Positions 47,701 to 56,826 of a stretch of 64,000 nt of DNA are shown here, piece after piece. The stretch is from Bugulina stolonifera. Lineage: Eukaryota; Bryozoa; Gymnolaemata; Cheilostomatida; Bugulidae. The stretch spans positions 13,023,700-13,087,699 of the forward strand of contig OW285191.1 of assembly GCA_935421135.1 (NCBI GenBank). The letters run 5' to 3'. The stretch's first letter is position 1; each line of letters opens with the position of its first letter. Position numbers and translations under genes: made by a program. The notes beneath the pieces are model-generated. The model searched no databases. It saw only the letters and a program-made list of their open reading frames with translations, and had not been told where the DNA came from.

Positions 47701-48089
47701 TGTATGGTATGCCACTGCATGTATTTACATGTATTATAAACTACTAGCTACTGGGAAAATTCACACTAAGTTTTTCGCGGCTGGTTTGAGAGTCCATAAT
47801 TGAAAAAATATTTTTTTGTTGATTTCCCTTACACAAAACCAAATCTCAACTACAAACTGAGAACTAGGGCTATCCAAATTTCTCCACTACAGCACCTAGC
47901 AGTCAAATTCAACATGTTTCTACACTCCATGCTCAGACTACATGGCCTACATGTACATACATACAGTACATACAGTCATACTATCACACCTAGACTGACT
48001 TGATACTACTTATACTTCTTACCTTGAGCGTCTACACTACAACACAGTAGTATAAGCAGTAAATATCCAAGTATCCTGGCTAGATCCAT
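20232..48089 (-). CDS. M1: receptor-type tyrosine phosphatase with FTP lectin-like and FN3 ectodomain, complete
   Basis: A complete spliced gene of 45 coding exons, with GT-AG borders at every junction read. Exon lengths sum to 6231 nt, an exact multiple of three, giving about 2076 residues. The order is signal peptide, FTP domain, FN3, FTP domain, nine FN3, membrane-proximal domain, membrane helix, proline-rich juxtamembrane, then phosphatase domains D1 and D2. D1 keeps WPDHGVP and HCSAGVGRTG, so it should dephosphorylate phosphotyrosine; D2 lacks key residues. By family knowledge it is a type I plasma-membrane receptor. The start at 48089 is followed by a classic signal peptide. The 3' neighbour P2 converges on it, and M2 lies upstream in the same orientation. 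Exon borders are my reading of splice consensus and have not been checked against transcripts. Confidence 0.9.
20960..21108. repeat. (ACATGC)n hexanucleotide array in an M1 intron
   Basis: About 22 nearly perfect copies of ACATGC with ACATGT at both edges. It is in the intron between exons 21250 and 20920. It alternates purine and pyrimidine, so Z-DNA is conceivable. The corresponding M2 intron keeps only a short ACATAT remnant. Confidence 0.93.
24252..28318 (-). CDS. M1 phosphatase domain D1 (catalytic)
   Basis: Exons 28231-28318, 27862-27932, 27703-27739, 27467-27564, 26499-26624, 25398-25546, 24746-24881 and 24252-24401. Conserved elements in order: GSDFINASYIAGY, AAQGPTPVNINDFWYMIW, the WPD loop (SWPDHGVP), the P-loop HCSAGVGRTG with its cysteine codon at the end of exon 25398-25546, and the Q-loop MVQTDDQY. 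The phosphotyrosine-recognition loop reads CRYKGLYPSDEHRV instead of the usual NRY...PYDHSRV, so substrate choice may differ. Nucleophile cysteine, aspartate and arginine are all present, so it is predicted active on phosphotyrosine. Confidence 0.92.
25785..25918. repeat. 15-bp minisatellite, about 9 copies, in an M1 intron
   Basis: Unit CATGCTGTGCTACGC with variants. It lies in the intron between exons 26499-26624 and 25398-25546. Repeats like AMLCYAMLCYAM in open frames are artefacts. Confidence 0.9.
28654..29361 (-). CDS. M1 juxtamembrane region with proline-rich SH3-type motif
   Basis: Exons 29210-29361 (152 nt) and 28654-28754 (101 nt). The first encodes a basic, serine-rich stretch ending in SAPSPPRPRPALPPVP, which contains overlapping PxxP motifs of the kind SH3 domains bind. 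The second (VRDLEMYVRNNVDHIYEQY) leads into the first phosphatase domain. A partner with an SH3 domain is inference. Confidence 0.8.
29574..29588. repeat. Poly-G run of 15
   Basis: Fifteen consecutive G in the M1 intron between exons 29996 and 29361 (C-run on the transcribed strand). Length may be uncertain because such runs are error-prone in sequencing. Confidence 0.9.
29996..30128 (-). CDS. M1 transmembrane exon
   Basis: A 133-nt exon. After a short polar and proline-rich linker it gives MIVGGTVGGVAAAIAVIV followed by ILLFVRR. This is a glycine/alanine-rich single membrane helix of about 23 residues with a basic stop-transfer end. It is the only convincing membrane helix in M1 apart from the signal peptide, and supports type I topology. 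The corresponding P1 exon (12328-12403) is 57 nt shorter. Confidence 0.88.
30637..32133 (-). CDS. M1 membrane-proximal domain
   Basis: Exons 32034-32133, 31258-31528 and 30637-30685. The 271-nt exon carries WYLLMLSPIKTV, KCDEHFALNPKN, GGCYVTAELSG, TYGSYHNARLVEKKKYNLYL. This resembles the membrane-proximal region of animal RPTPs, where a YxNxPL-like turn precedes the last strands. P1 has a matching 271-nt exon at 11309-11579 and a matching 49-nt exon at 11905-11953. In known RPTPs this region can be proteolysed, but no cleavage site can be read here. Confidence 0.8.
31879..31960. repeat. 16-bp minisatellite, 5 copies
   Basis: Unit GACATACTCTGATACG/A, five copies in the M1 intron between 32034 and 31528. 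Confidence 0.85.
32153..32330. repeat. 44-bp tandem repeat, 4 copies
   Basis: The unit starts TGTATGATATAGCTTATATT and ends with TATTAGCAGGTA. Four copies with one to three differences lie directly upstream of M1 exon 32034-32133, close to its acceptor. Confidence 0.9.
32777..33793 (-). CDS. M1 FN3 domain 10
   Basis: Exons 33687-33793 (107 nt) and 32777-32954 (178 nt). EPETPPTLERLES, SCVTISALKPSVTNGPIQYY, then LCGFNSATRVTCSAVAINGAG. The P1 equivalent is 10136-10673. The donor of the second exon is GTTGGT, weaker than its neighbours. The intron between the two holds a 14-bp minisatellite. Confidence 0.8.
33353..33612. repeat. 14-bp minisatellite that inverts itself
   Basis: Units TGTATACATACACA run to about 33612, but the first 50 bases carry the reverse complement (ATGTGTATGTATAC), with the turn near 33404. 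The array can therefore fold into a hairpin at its left end. It lies in the M1 intron between 33687 and 32954. Confidence 0.9.
34387..34894 (-). CDS. M1 FN3 domain 9
   Basis: Exons 34809-34894 (86 nt) and 34387-34606 (220 nt). B-type: DPSQPEVNLSSLL, then CRSLYEYTISIEKEADKDG, YLDFKPYTNYAVIVTAVNDE. The P1 equivalent is 8958-9535, with identical exon lengths. Confidence 0.85.
35530..36651 (-). CDS. M1 FN3 domain 8
   Basis: Exons 36542-36651 (110 nt) and 35530-35692 (163 nt). A-type: APQLKPRNAKV, SCIELTWDPPQYPGG, then ITCNNETSTKGLNMDLSKEI. It is nearly identical to P1 exons 3531-3640 and 4434-4596. The intervening intron is also alignable between the two genes. Confidence 0.85.
35921..36010. mobile_element. 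90-bp palindromic hairpin, MITE-like, in an M1 intron
   Basis: TTTGCGGTATAA and ACTATTGGTA on the left are answered by TACCAATAGTTC and TATAACCGCAAA on the right around an AT-rich centre. The P1 counterpart intron (about 4180-4230) keeps only part of one arm. This could be a small foldback element or an internally deleted MITE. Confidence 0.55.
37049..37814 (-). CDS. M1 FN3 domain 7
   Basis: Exons 37729-37814 (86 nt) and 37049-37247 (199 nt). B-type with VPDPPNVSLNVT, KVWKYAVSWD, then PPGRVNCNGSLSYIYGING. It ends in SDVIG at a GTAAGATA donor. The donor-side intron sequence matches those of 39479 and of P1 exon 3121-3319. Confidence 0.85.
37953..39285 (-). CDS. M1 FN3 domain 6
   Basis: Exons 39176-39285 (110 nt) and 37953-38118 (166 nt). 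A-type: APQFKPRNVKV, TSCIDLTWDPPLYPGG, then VCDLDPYTRVNCKITANNSA and NYTLCA. The intron between them (38119-39175) holds an unusual GC-rich block. Confidence 0.85.
38690..38945. other. GC-rich block in an M1 intron
   Basis: Local composition jumps from AT-rich to about 60 percent GC. It contains GGTGGGTCGGGTACCCACCC (self-complementary in part) and a run of AGACCGC/AGACCAC heptamers near 38899-38940. No coding frame is convincing. It is likely an inserted repeat, absent from the other paralogous introns. Confidence 0.55.
39479..40433 (-). CDS. M1 FN3 domain 5
   Basis: Exons 40348-40433 (86 nt) and 39479-39677 (199 nt). B-type: KVWKYEASWG, then PPGRVNCHGSLSYIYGINGA and YQLYNVTVLAVNSHGNST. The 199-nt exon is nearly identical to the one at 37049-37247 and to plus-strand copies in P1. 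Confidence 0.85.
40646..41144 (-). CDS. M1 FN3 domain 4
   Basis: Exons 41035-41144 (110 nt) and 40646-40805 (160 nt). A-type: begins APQFNNSDL, has SDCVILTAKSPQFPGG, then EICGYQPYTEVTCSVRAQ and ends YTLCEG. The usual LTW core is changed to LTA, so one core tryptophan is missing; the fold may be weakened. Confidence 0.8.
41571..42294 (-). CDS. M1 FN3 domain 3
   Basis: Exons 42200-42294 (95 nt) and 41571-41769 (199 nt). The first half ends KRWKYTITWA. The second carries RVNCHGDLSYQYRIDG and AYNFSLVYINSHGRST. It is the B-type FN3 of the array. The first exon is 9 nt longer than the 86-nt standard, in frame. Confidence 0.8.
42717..43892 (-). CDS. M1 FN3 domain 2
   Basis: Exons 43783-43892 (110 nt) and 42717-42876 (160 nt). 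The first half has STDCVDLHWSSPEG and ends RRYE; the second has VCGYLPYDIVTCSLIAVV and ends TNCA. This is the A-type FN3 of the array, with a central cysteine pair and a 110 + about 160 nt exon pair bounded by phase 1 introns. Confidence 0.8.
43965..44085. repeat. ACATGT-type microsatellite
   Basis: An irregular alternation of CATGTA, TATATG and CATGCA between M1 exons 44260 and 43892; strongly self-complementary. Confidence 0.85.
44260..45162 (-). CDS. M1 FTP (fucolectin / F5/8-C-like) domain 2
   Basis: The 3' part of exon 44922-45333 plus exon 44260-44481. Landmarks are DFTHTDNNEAKKWWSVDLGG, IGRVELYNRRGNC, EPYGPVGIIQF and the final ALSLAEVEIYAS. It is clearly a paralogue of FTP domain 1, with the same second-half exon organisation. 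The donor is best read as GTAGGT, leaving phase 1, because reading through gives a stop a few codons later. The sugar-site position reads NRRGN. Confidence 0.8.
45163..45621 (-). CDS. M1 FN3 domain 1
   Basis: Exon 45515-45621 gives the first half (SCVSLLWSNLIFDG, the B-C strand tryptophan region). The 5' part of exon 44922-45333 gives the second half (VCDFQPSTEVTCSVTAV). This FN3 lies between the two FTP domains. Its second half runs without an intron into FTP domain 2, unlike every other FN3 in the gene. Confidence 0.75.
46327..47303 (-). CDS. M1 FTP (fucolectin / F5/8-C-like) domain 1
   Basis: Two exons, 47082-47303 and 46327-46554, encode one domain of the eel-fucolectin/tachylectin-4/pentraxin-1 (FTP) type. 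Visible landmarks are FSHTTDGPNKWWRLDLG, then IGRIELFNR, then EPYGPVGIIRL, and the closing strand LALVEVEIYES. These match the family pattern of a WW-x-hydrophobic-D-L strand, an NR turn and a final VEVE strand. The RGD-type fucose site of F-type lectins is replaced by NRPGN, so sugar binding is uncertain. Both outer borders are phase 1, so the domain is a symmetric module. It lies outermost on the receptor and is the likeliest ligand-binding head. Confidence 0.82.
48023..48089 (-). CDS. M1 exon 1: start codon and signal peptide
   Basis: The ATG at 48089-48087 sits in the context aaaacATGG. It is followed by a basic residue, a run of leucine and isoleucine (GYLLLILLCC) and a small-residue cleavage region ending SVDAQ. 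This is a typical secretory signal peptide of about 20 residues. The exon ends in phase 1 at a GTAAGA donor. It directs the receptor into the secretory pathway. Confidence 0.85.
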
Positions 48090-49343
48090 GTTTTACAGCT
48101 GTGAATCCATAGAGGAAGTCAGATATCTAACTCACAGTAACTGTGTCCTACTAATAACGACCCAATTGACTGACAATGATCACTAACTGCTATTACAGTT
48201 GATCTGAATAAATTCCATAAATGTTATTCAGCAGTTTGTGCAATGTATGATATAATTACTTAAACAGAAATTTTATTTCCTTGTGAGAACAGTAAACTGA
48301 CATTAGCATATAACTAAACTATGTACTTATGATAGTGGATTTATTGACAGACAGGCCTTATCTAATGTCCTTATCATTAAACCATGTAACTATAAAACTT
48401 ATGACAAGTGTTTGATGTAAATAGTCACATAATAATATAATGCTTTATTATCAGTTGATAATACTAGCCGATAGAAAGGTCAAAGTTCAAGTTGACTGAG
48501 TACCAATTCAAAACTCAAGTACTTCCTTATCAACATAGAGATACTCAGTAGTGGACTAGTCTTATAAAATTATGTGAGCTTGCATTAGTAAATCTCATAG
48601 ATAGTTTTATGGTAAATTTACATGTTGACTGTAAAACAAGTTACTGTAGTGCTAACTCACCCAATCAAGTTCTACAGCTGACCAATGAGGGTACCCAGAA
48701 TATCAATGTACTCTGAGGATTTGATGTTATTATAATAGATGTGTGACTGTTAAATTGGGCTATAGAGATGCTAGCTACACAGATTTTTTAAAAAAATTCT
48801 TGCTAGGCATGATTTGCTGGTTACCTCAGGATGCCTCTATACCAACAGTGGGCTGTAACGTATTTAGGTTGATTTGGTGAAATTTATTTTCTGCTCTGTG
48901 AGGGGCATAGCATGAGCTCAATGAGGCTTGATTCATTATTAATGAAGGCAGTAAACACAACCTTGGGCAGCAATATATTTCATCCAAATACTATTTCTCT
49001 CCTCTTGCAATAAGGTTAATGTACTCGTAGGCCATATAATGGTATGCTATGCTGTATATGTAGTGGTTGGACAATCATGTTGGACTATAATTCTGACTGC
49101 ATGTTATTTATTGTTTGTATGACAGGCAGAGTGGAAGCTTTGTTTTGATAATAGTATTAATTAGTGGTTTTTATGTAACTTTATACCTGCATGTTTTTAG
49201 CACCTGACCTTGTGCTATCACACCTCAGGTACTTATTTTTATGTCCTAATCGTCCTAATCATTCCTCTCATGAAACTGTCTACAGTGTGCATTATTTTAA
49301 TTATCCTACAGATTTTAGTGAGGGGAGATATGACACTCTATTC
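48090..49343. other. M1 5' flank
   Basis: Upstream of the M1 start codon. AT-rich, with no coding frame or clear TATA box at a usual distance. It should hold the M1 5' UTR and promoter, which cannot be delimited by eye. Confidence 0.45.
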
Positions 49344-49453
49344 AAACACTGTCCTGCACCGCCCACAAACACTGTCCTGCACCGCCCACAAACAGGGTCC
49401 GGGTGTCGTCTGCATACTGTGGTCCTTGTTTGTGGGTGGTGCAGGACAGTGTT
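49344..49453. repeat. Imperfect inverted repeat (hairpin) near M1's 5' side
   Basis: AACACTGTCCTGCACCGCCC occurs twice in direct orientation (49344 and 49369 on), followed about 60 bp later by the reverse complement TGGTGCAGGACAGTGTT. It is 1.3 kb upstream of the M1 start and could be a small transposon remnant or a cruciform. Confidence 0.8.
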
Positions 49454-50150
49454 AGGGTTGAGCTTCATTATCATCTCCCCCTCCATTATCTTTGTTAGTT
49501 GTCCATAAATAGATCTAACATCACTGCATCCTGATAACACAGTAAAGTAGCCTCAGACATGCATGTAATATCTCCAACAATTGAATATTATCTGTAGATA
49601 GAGATAAATACATGAATATGAGTGGTGCACTTGCTTAAATTTCATGATAGGGACTGGCAGGGTAGAATCTAGCAACTCCACCCATTATGAACAGTAATAA
49701 AGTCATTTAAAAACACCTACGTGTGCATGGTGTACAATCATGTACATGGTGTACACGGTGTCAGAGTAAGCCATATTATTCTAGCCCCCAAAGCATAAGT
49801 ACAGTATGAAATACTAGTGATCCGATGGGCCTACTATCTACTAGATAATAATTTGAAACTGAAGAAAATAAATTAGTGACATAACCGAATTGCCCAGCAG
49901 GACACTGAACAGTCTACTAATCATATTCAGATGTTATGATATCATGTAACACACCCACCAGTCAGTTGACTAGAGTGGACAGCTACTTGATAATAATGTA
50001 TATGCAGCACTCTGTAAATTGACTGCCTGTAGCCTATAATGTTACTCATAATGATGATGATACTGCACACATACATTTAGGCTACATTCAGGGTAAGGAC
50101 TTAAGATTTATTGACAGATTAGTCTTGTCTACCCAGTGAGCAAATTGTAG

Positions 50151-50992
50151 ATGCCTATAAAATTCACTTTTGAAACTTTGTGCTGATTGTTATTCTGTTA
50201 CCGGTTCACATTCAATCTTTCTCCACATCTCTTTCTCAGTTCCATTCCTCCCATACACATTTAAACATATAGCACTGATTAAAATGTTGTAAAGCATTGT
50301 ATGCAACGTAAATACGTACAACGTACTTGTGTAATACCAATATTCCACAGTTGTTGAACAAATGAGTTTGAAGTTGTTTTCTCTTGGTTCACTAAACGAT
50401 AAAAATGGGATAACTCCGAAAAAATCAACAGCCTCCTTATAAAAATACTGTTCATTTGTCACTTTGCTACAGCCTGTCATTGAAATAACAGCTCACAATT
50501 GTCATGCTAATAGTAGATTATGTTATTGTAATCAATGGACTAAGAATCACAGTCCACCCAGTGAGCAATACACTTATGGAATCACTTTAGAAACTTTGCG
50601 TAAATTGTTATTCTGTTACTGGTTCACATTCAATTTCTCTCTACATGCCATTCCTAGTTGCATTTTCCTGCAAAAGTCAATAATGCGCCCAATTTTAAGG
50701 GCATTATTTCATGTAATATGAGGTAGTAAATATTCATCAGAATATGCAGTTCCACCATTGAAATTTATGTAGGTAGTATGTAGTATACTTTTGCCCATTT
50801 TCCTCCATAAGCGTTTAACATACAGCACTGATCAGAGCACCTGATGAACGTACTGCAAATTAGTGTATGCAATGTACATTAAATACCAGCAGCATACCAA
50901 AATTCCACAAAGTTGTTCAACAACTGGTTTGAAGTTGTCTTATCTTGGTTCACAAGAAAATAAAAGTTAGATAACTCCAAAATACCAACACT
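50151..50992. repeat. Diverged tandem duplication in the M1-M2 spacer
   Basis: Bases 50151-50430 and about 50574-50992 align in two blocks (TGTTATTCTGTTACCGGTTC and TTGAAGTTGTTTTCTCTTGG with variants). The second copy carries extra sequence between the blocks. No coding frame was found. Confidence 0.65.
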
Positions 50993-51751
50993 TTCATCCA
51001 AAATAAGACCCCATAATTAACATGCTAATAACATATTACTTTATACAATAAAACTAAACGGTACAGAGTTAGCTTGGCAGCTATTTGTCTGACGTGATTA
51101 TAGACAAGTACTTTTAATTATTGAACTCTTGATACAGAGTTACATGCAGTCTACCTCTATGGGGTGATACAATTTGCAGTAGCGGTTTTGCATTGAGTGA
51201 AGATTGATTTATTGAACAGAAAATATAAAAATATGTCCAATGATTATCATTACCATGATATTCTTGTAACAAAATTTAGATATCATTCAAATTGCAAAAA
51301 TCTTACTTGTATAAAATGGTGTGTAGAAAACAGTATAAAATTAGCCCATTATTGACTTTCCAGGTCAGAATGCAAAAACATGAATAAACATTAAGAAAGC
51401 ACACACCATTGCTGTAATAAAGAAATTATATGAATAAAAATATAATAATACTAATTTGCCAATGCATTATAACGTTGTTGTTAGGAGAATGGTTCTAACA
51501 GCAAGGGTTATAGAGCACATCTTGCAATGCATGCGTTGGTGGAATTTCTTGATTACATGTATCTCATATCAATGAGGTTTAATTAAACAAAAGGTATTAA
51601 TTTATTAATGTTGTCGAGTAATAAAAATAATGAATGATATTAATTATTAATAAAGCTTGAATACCATACAATATGCAACTGAATGCTCCTTTAGTACATG
51701 TACTCGTACCTGTTTTTAGCCATAGTTTGCCATGCTCCAAAGAACACACAG

Positions 51752-54700
51752 TTATATAAAGTAGACATACTCTGCAAAGGAGTGCGTGTAGTTCTTCAGA
51801 GCCTCATAGAGAAATGCATATTCATCCTACAAAAGTCCCAAAATTGGTGGGAAACTGCCAAATTATCATTACTGTTCATTTTCCTAACAACTACCACTAC
51901 AATAGTACAATGTAATATACACGTATGTACACCAGTCCTGTACATGTTACATGTAGCACACAAATAGAGGGCCAAGTAACCATCCATAGCTACATATTGT
52001 GATGAATAAATGCCCAGTATACAGAGCTATACGATGTTCACCAGGAATTGTGTAAAATGGCTACCTTTTAATCTGACTGTTTTTATGTTGAATTAAGCGT
52101 GTTTGGCAACATTTATGTCCATCTGCGAATTAGTAGTATTGTTACTAATATCATTAGACGAGCATGTATGTTTGAATTAATATTATATTATCTATTTACT
52201 GTATACATGTGAGCCAATACTTTATGGATTCTTTCTCCTGTTGTTACATAAAATCAAAAGTTGACTAAGAAACTTTTATTGCATATATTTTAATTTAATT
52301 AAATTAAACAAAATTAAAAGCAGTCACCAATCATAATTAGGTCTTTTAAAGAGATGATAGTTGGTTACCATGGTAATGTCAGTCATGCTAGCCTGGCACT
52401 TAGTCATACCAAGTGTAAGTAACTTCAATCCAGTTATTGCAGTGTCAGATATACATATACATTGTACATGTATAATATACACTGCACATGTATAATATAC
52501 ACTGTACATGTACATGTATACACTGTACATGTACATGTATACACTGTACATGTACATGTATACACTGTACATGTACATGTATACACTGTACATGTACATG
52601 TATACACTGTGCATGTATGTACATGTAATATACACTGTACAGTACATATACAATCACGTATACACATGTACAGCATATACAAGTACAATGCGCAATTATT
52701 CATGCATGATGTCTTCACCATGCATAGTTGTAACTGATGATTTTGATAGAATAATTTAAAATTCAAAATAACACAAAGTCATGAAAAATATGACTATGAT
52801 AACATAAGATATCTCCTCGATATAATGAGGTGGTAGATGTAAATGTGTGTTATATTGGCTTAAATTGCAAAAATGACGCTCAATTAGTGAGAATAACCAA
52901 TGCTGTTCTAACACGTCAGCATTTAGCTGTGACAAATTTACATGTAAACACTATACGGCAAAGCCATGTACAGCAATTATATAGCACACTTACTAATACA
53001 TACTACCTATATTATACAACCATGTAGTTATAGCACACTTACTACATGTAATACATACGTGTACTACTTGTATATGATACAACTGTGTGATTATAGCATA
53101 CTTACTATGGACGATATGAACTGAGGTCTCCTCATCTTGGCCATAGCTGTTGGACCGTAAATGTCGACAACTTGTTCATTCTTCAGCTTCTCAATAGCAT
53201 CAAATGCACAGATGAATAGTCCACATCTGGTGGCACCATTTCTAAAGAATACGACCAATAATAAAGGTAATGTTTAGCATAAAAATGTACATATAATTCT
53301 AAGTACACGTTAGGTTTGTACTGCAAGTCAATACAACATGAGAGCTGAGAGATATAAGGACTGTAGATTGGTAAAGAGACATGAAAAAATAATGATAGTT
53401 CTTCATAAACTAAGGTGAAATCCTTACAAGCATGTCACACAGATCTTTGCTGGATTGGTTCTCTTCTGTAGCTCCTCTACTGCCCCACAGAGAGTCAGTA
53501 ACACTTCTGGAGAGGGGAATGTCTGGGATGCCTCATTCCAAGCTTTGAGTCGCATAACATGAATTGATTTGTCCACCTAGTCATAAAATATTCCCAGTGC
53601 AAGTACTTATTATTGTGAAAGTCATTAATTAATAAATGTAGTTTCATGATACAAGTATAAAGGACGAGTCACACGGGCATGGGAGTGCCAACGAAACGTG
53701 AAACGATAATTCCAACTTATTCCCACCGAAACGACAGGCAAGTCACGTTTAGTTGGGACTTCCGTGCACGTGTGACTAGTCCTTAATACTGCTGCTAGGA
53801 AATCAATGATAGTAATAATTACCAGTTGTATAGAAACACTAACCTGATAACACGTCTTGTATATTCTACAGTTACAAGTCCTGAACAACATTTATTTTAC
53901 AAGTGAAAGTGCACTGCACAATAATTTACTGTGTCATCGTTGTACGCCCAATAAACAAATATTACTAGATTGAAATCAGCTTCTGAGAGAGTTGGCTGAG
54001 CCACTCTCAGGCTGATAGATCTATTAAAACTTGTAATACACACTGTACATTTACATTGCACATCCCCAATTAATTTTCTGTTATTCATAATAAGATAATC
54101 CAAGTAAGTTCATAATTCTATTGGAAATAAAAGTCTTTTTCGATGTAAATAAGTTGTCTTTGTACTAAAGTGCAACTCACCAAGCCTGTCTGCACAGTCA
54201 GTGGAATTTTTTCAATAGATCCACTCTCCTCTGAACCACCTCTGATTAGAGAATGCATGGATGTGGATAGAGTAGCCATGTCATTCATCGGGTAGAAAGG
54301 CATCTGCATTAAATTACATGAATGATGATGACTTATTGGATAAAACAATATCACCATACAGTGTGTTATAACATTGATCACTTCCTATATGTATATGAAA
54401 CTATATTATGGTATAAATGGATATTTGGATGGATTACTCGAATTATTTCCTTGTAAATATAGTTTTAATAACAATATGCTTATTTTCAAGAAATTTTCTG
54501 ACATTTCCAATGTGTAAACCTTCTTGAGTACTGCTGCAGCTTCCCTTTATAGTATTTGCCGGAGAATTCCGCAGACTGATTACATGTTGCAATAATAGGC
54601 TTCAAAAAAGGTATGGAGATTTTTCCATAATAAGTAAGAGCTATTTTTAATAGAAAACTCGAGTTTCCCTGAGAGTTTATAAAACTGACGTATATCATAC

Positions 54701-56826
54701 CTCTGTGGACTCCAGTTGAACTATGATACCGATATTCTGCTCAATGACAAGCTGCCAGAAATCAGTAATGGTGTTAGAAAGTGGAAGCTGGGTGGCAATC
54801 CATTGGTTCTTTTGTGTGTAGGACTAGAGCAGACACATAAAGACTTAGAACATATAGAGCTCAGGTTACATACGATTATAAGTAAGTATAATAGACTTTG
54901 AGCAGCAGCCCACTCAGTGCCTAACAGGGTGCAGTCTCATATAATGCCGTTTATTGAGGTGACAAAATATAGACTAAAGTATATTGATTTCCAGCTAGAT
55001 TATGGATCAATGGAATTTCATATTTCAGACTGATTACTAACAACCAACCAGTGGTTGAAAGCAGAACTGCCGTACTCTAACTGATCATCATACTATCATT
55101 AATACTTATACGAAGTATGTCGGAATTCCACTATTAAAAGCAAGTTTTTAGTGTGCTTTCAGGAAATTTATAGGTGAAAACACTTACATCCACAAGCACT
55201 GCGTTGACATGTGTTCCTTTGGTCTTGGAAAGGCTGGGCACATACTTGTTGCCTGTAAAATGACAATTCAAGCTGTAATGATTTGGTATAGCACTAATGA
55301 TTCCACCAGAGTGCAAACTATATCTCCTTCCTTCATATACATGTACATACATGATACACCATATTATACAATGTATGTTGCAGCTTAACTATTGCTATAT
55401 TATAACATTAAAGGCTTTTAAGAGATGCATGAAACCACAGATGACTGAGTTATGGGTGGTAAGAACTGCCACAGTGAGGTGAGTACACTGCATCGGGTGA
55501 TATGAACTACCACAGTGAAATGAGTACACTGCGTCAGGAATTTTAGGGTGATGCTTATTACAATTTCCAGGCTCATGTTTGGAGATTTGTCTACTTTGTA
55601 CTGTGGTGAAACAGCCTCCGTGGTTATGGCACCTAGGCCAGCCACACAAACATTATGATAGCTGACATTGAATTGCTATACATAATCTTATCCATGCATG
55701 ACATTGTTATCCATATTCACCCATGCATTCATTATTATCTTATATACTGCGTGTCCTGTATATATATATGTACTAGCAATCAAGCCTTGGAATTACGTTC
55801 TATTGCAACTTGGTTCTTCCCACATTTATATACCTATTTAGTAATTGTCTACTCTTGCTTGATTGTGAATTATTAGTCTTTTTGCCATTTTATATAGTAA
55901 CTTCGTGGCCGACCTTATAGATTAAGCTCATAATTATATACGACATGTTTCTCCTTATTGTAAGCACATTTTGTGCAAAGGCCGACCTTTTATGTGGCCG
56001 AGTCGGGCGGAACCAGACATATTGTTGCATCAGTTCCGGAACCGACCCCATGTCGGATAGCCGACACCATGTCGGGCTCTTTTGGCCGGAAGTTTGTTAT
56101 GTATATAAGGCAGTGCATTTTGTGTTGTAATTCAGTTGTTGATTGCGCTTGAATAAAGCAACATCTCCTAACTCAACCTATAGAGGCTTACTCTTTAGGC
56201 GGGTAACTCCACCTGAGAATCCTTTGGATTCAGTACGGCTCGAGTTCACCTCATCCTAGGCTAAGTACATCTCTATCCACCTCTTAGACTTAGGCCGATC
56301 CCGGGTTCTAACGAACCTAGGGTCGGACTTAGGCTCTCAGGGTTAAACATTCTTTCTCTGCACTCCCTCGGAGTATAAACTCTACATGACCTACGTCGGT
56401 CCTGAGCTCCAATGAGTCTCGGCATCGGCTTACGTCTGATATAATCTACACTACAAAGAGCACCCATAACTGTTCACTCTTTTATGTAATGAGCAGAAGG
56501 TACACTTGGTCGGCCTCTACCACCATCCAAGCCCTTCTCATACTTGTAGCCCTCGGCTCTCGTATGCAATAGCACTCAAAATATTACAGTACACCTTCAT
56601 GTACCCTCACATTTTGACACTGGCATCTCTACGGGAATTTGGCATTACTATCATGCTTCAAGCCTGTTTAATTTTTTTACATAACACCTATTACAGACAT
56701 CTTCAGAAAGCTACTGACAGCAGTCAACTTACAGGGTAGAAAATCAGGAGTTCTGTTCTTAGCCATACGATCATCTTGCAAAGTAGAGTTGCTGAAATTC
56801 ATAGCTGCTAGCCTTCTCTCAAGGTG
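51752..56826 (-). CDS. M2 phosphatase domain D2 (probably inactive) and stop
   Basis: Exons 56733-56826 (94 nt, one codon shorter than in M1), 55188-55252, 54701-54823, 54181-54303, 53428-53576, 53106-53241 and 51752-51826, ending at TAA 51754-51752. The P-loop equivalent reads TCLNGATRCG, and KAWNEASQTFPSPE replaces the WPD loop. As in M1, this predicts loss of catalysis. The final residues are FAEYVYFI against FAEYANFM in M1. Confidence 0.86.
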
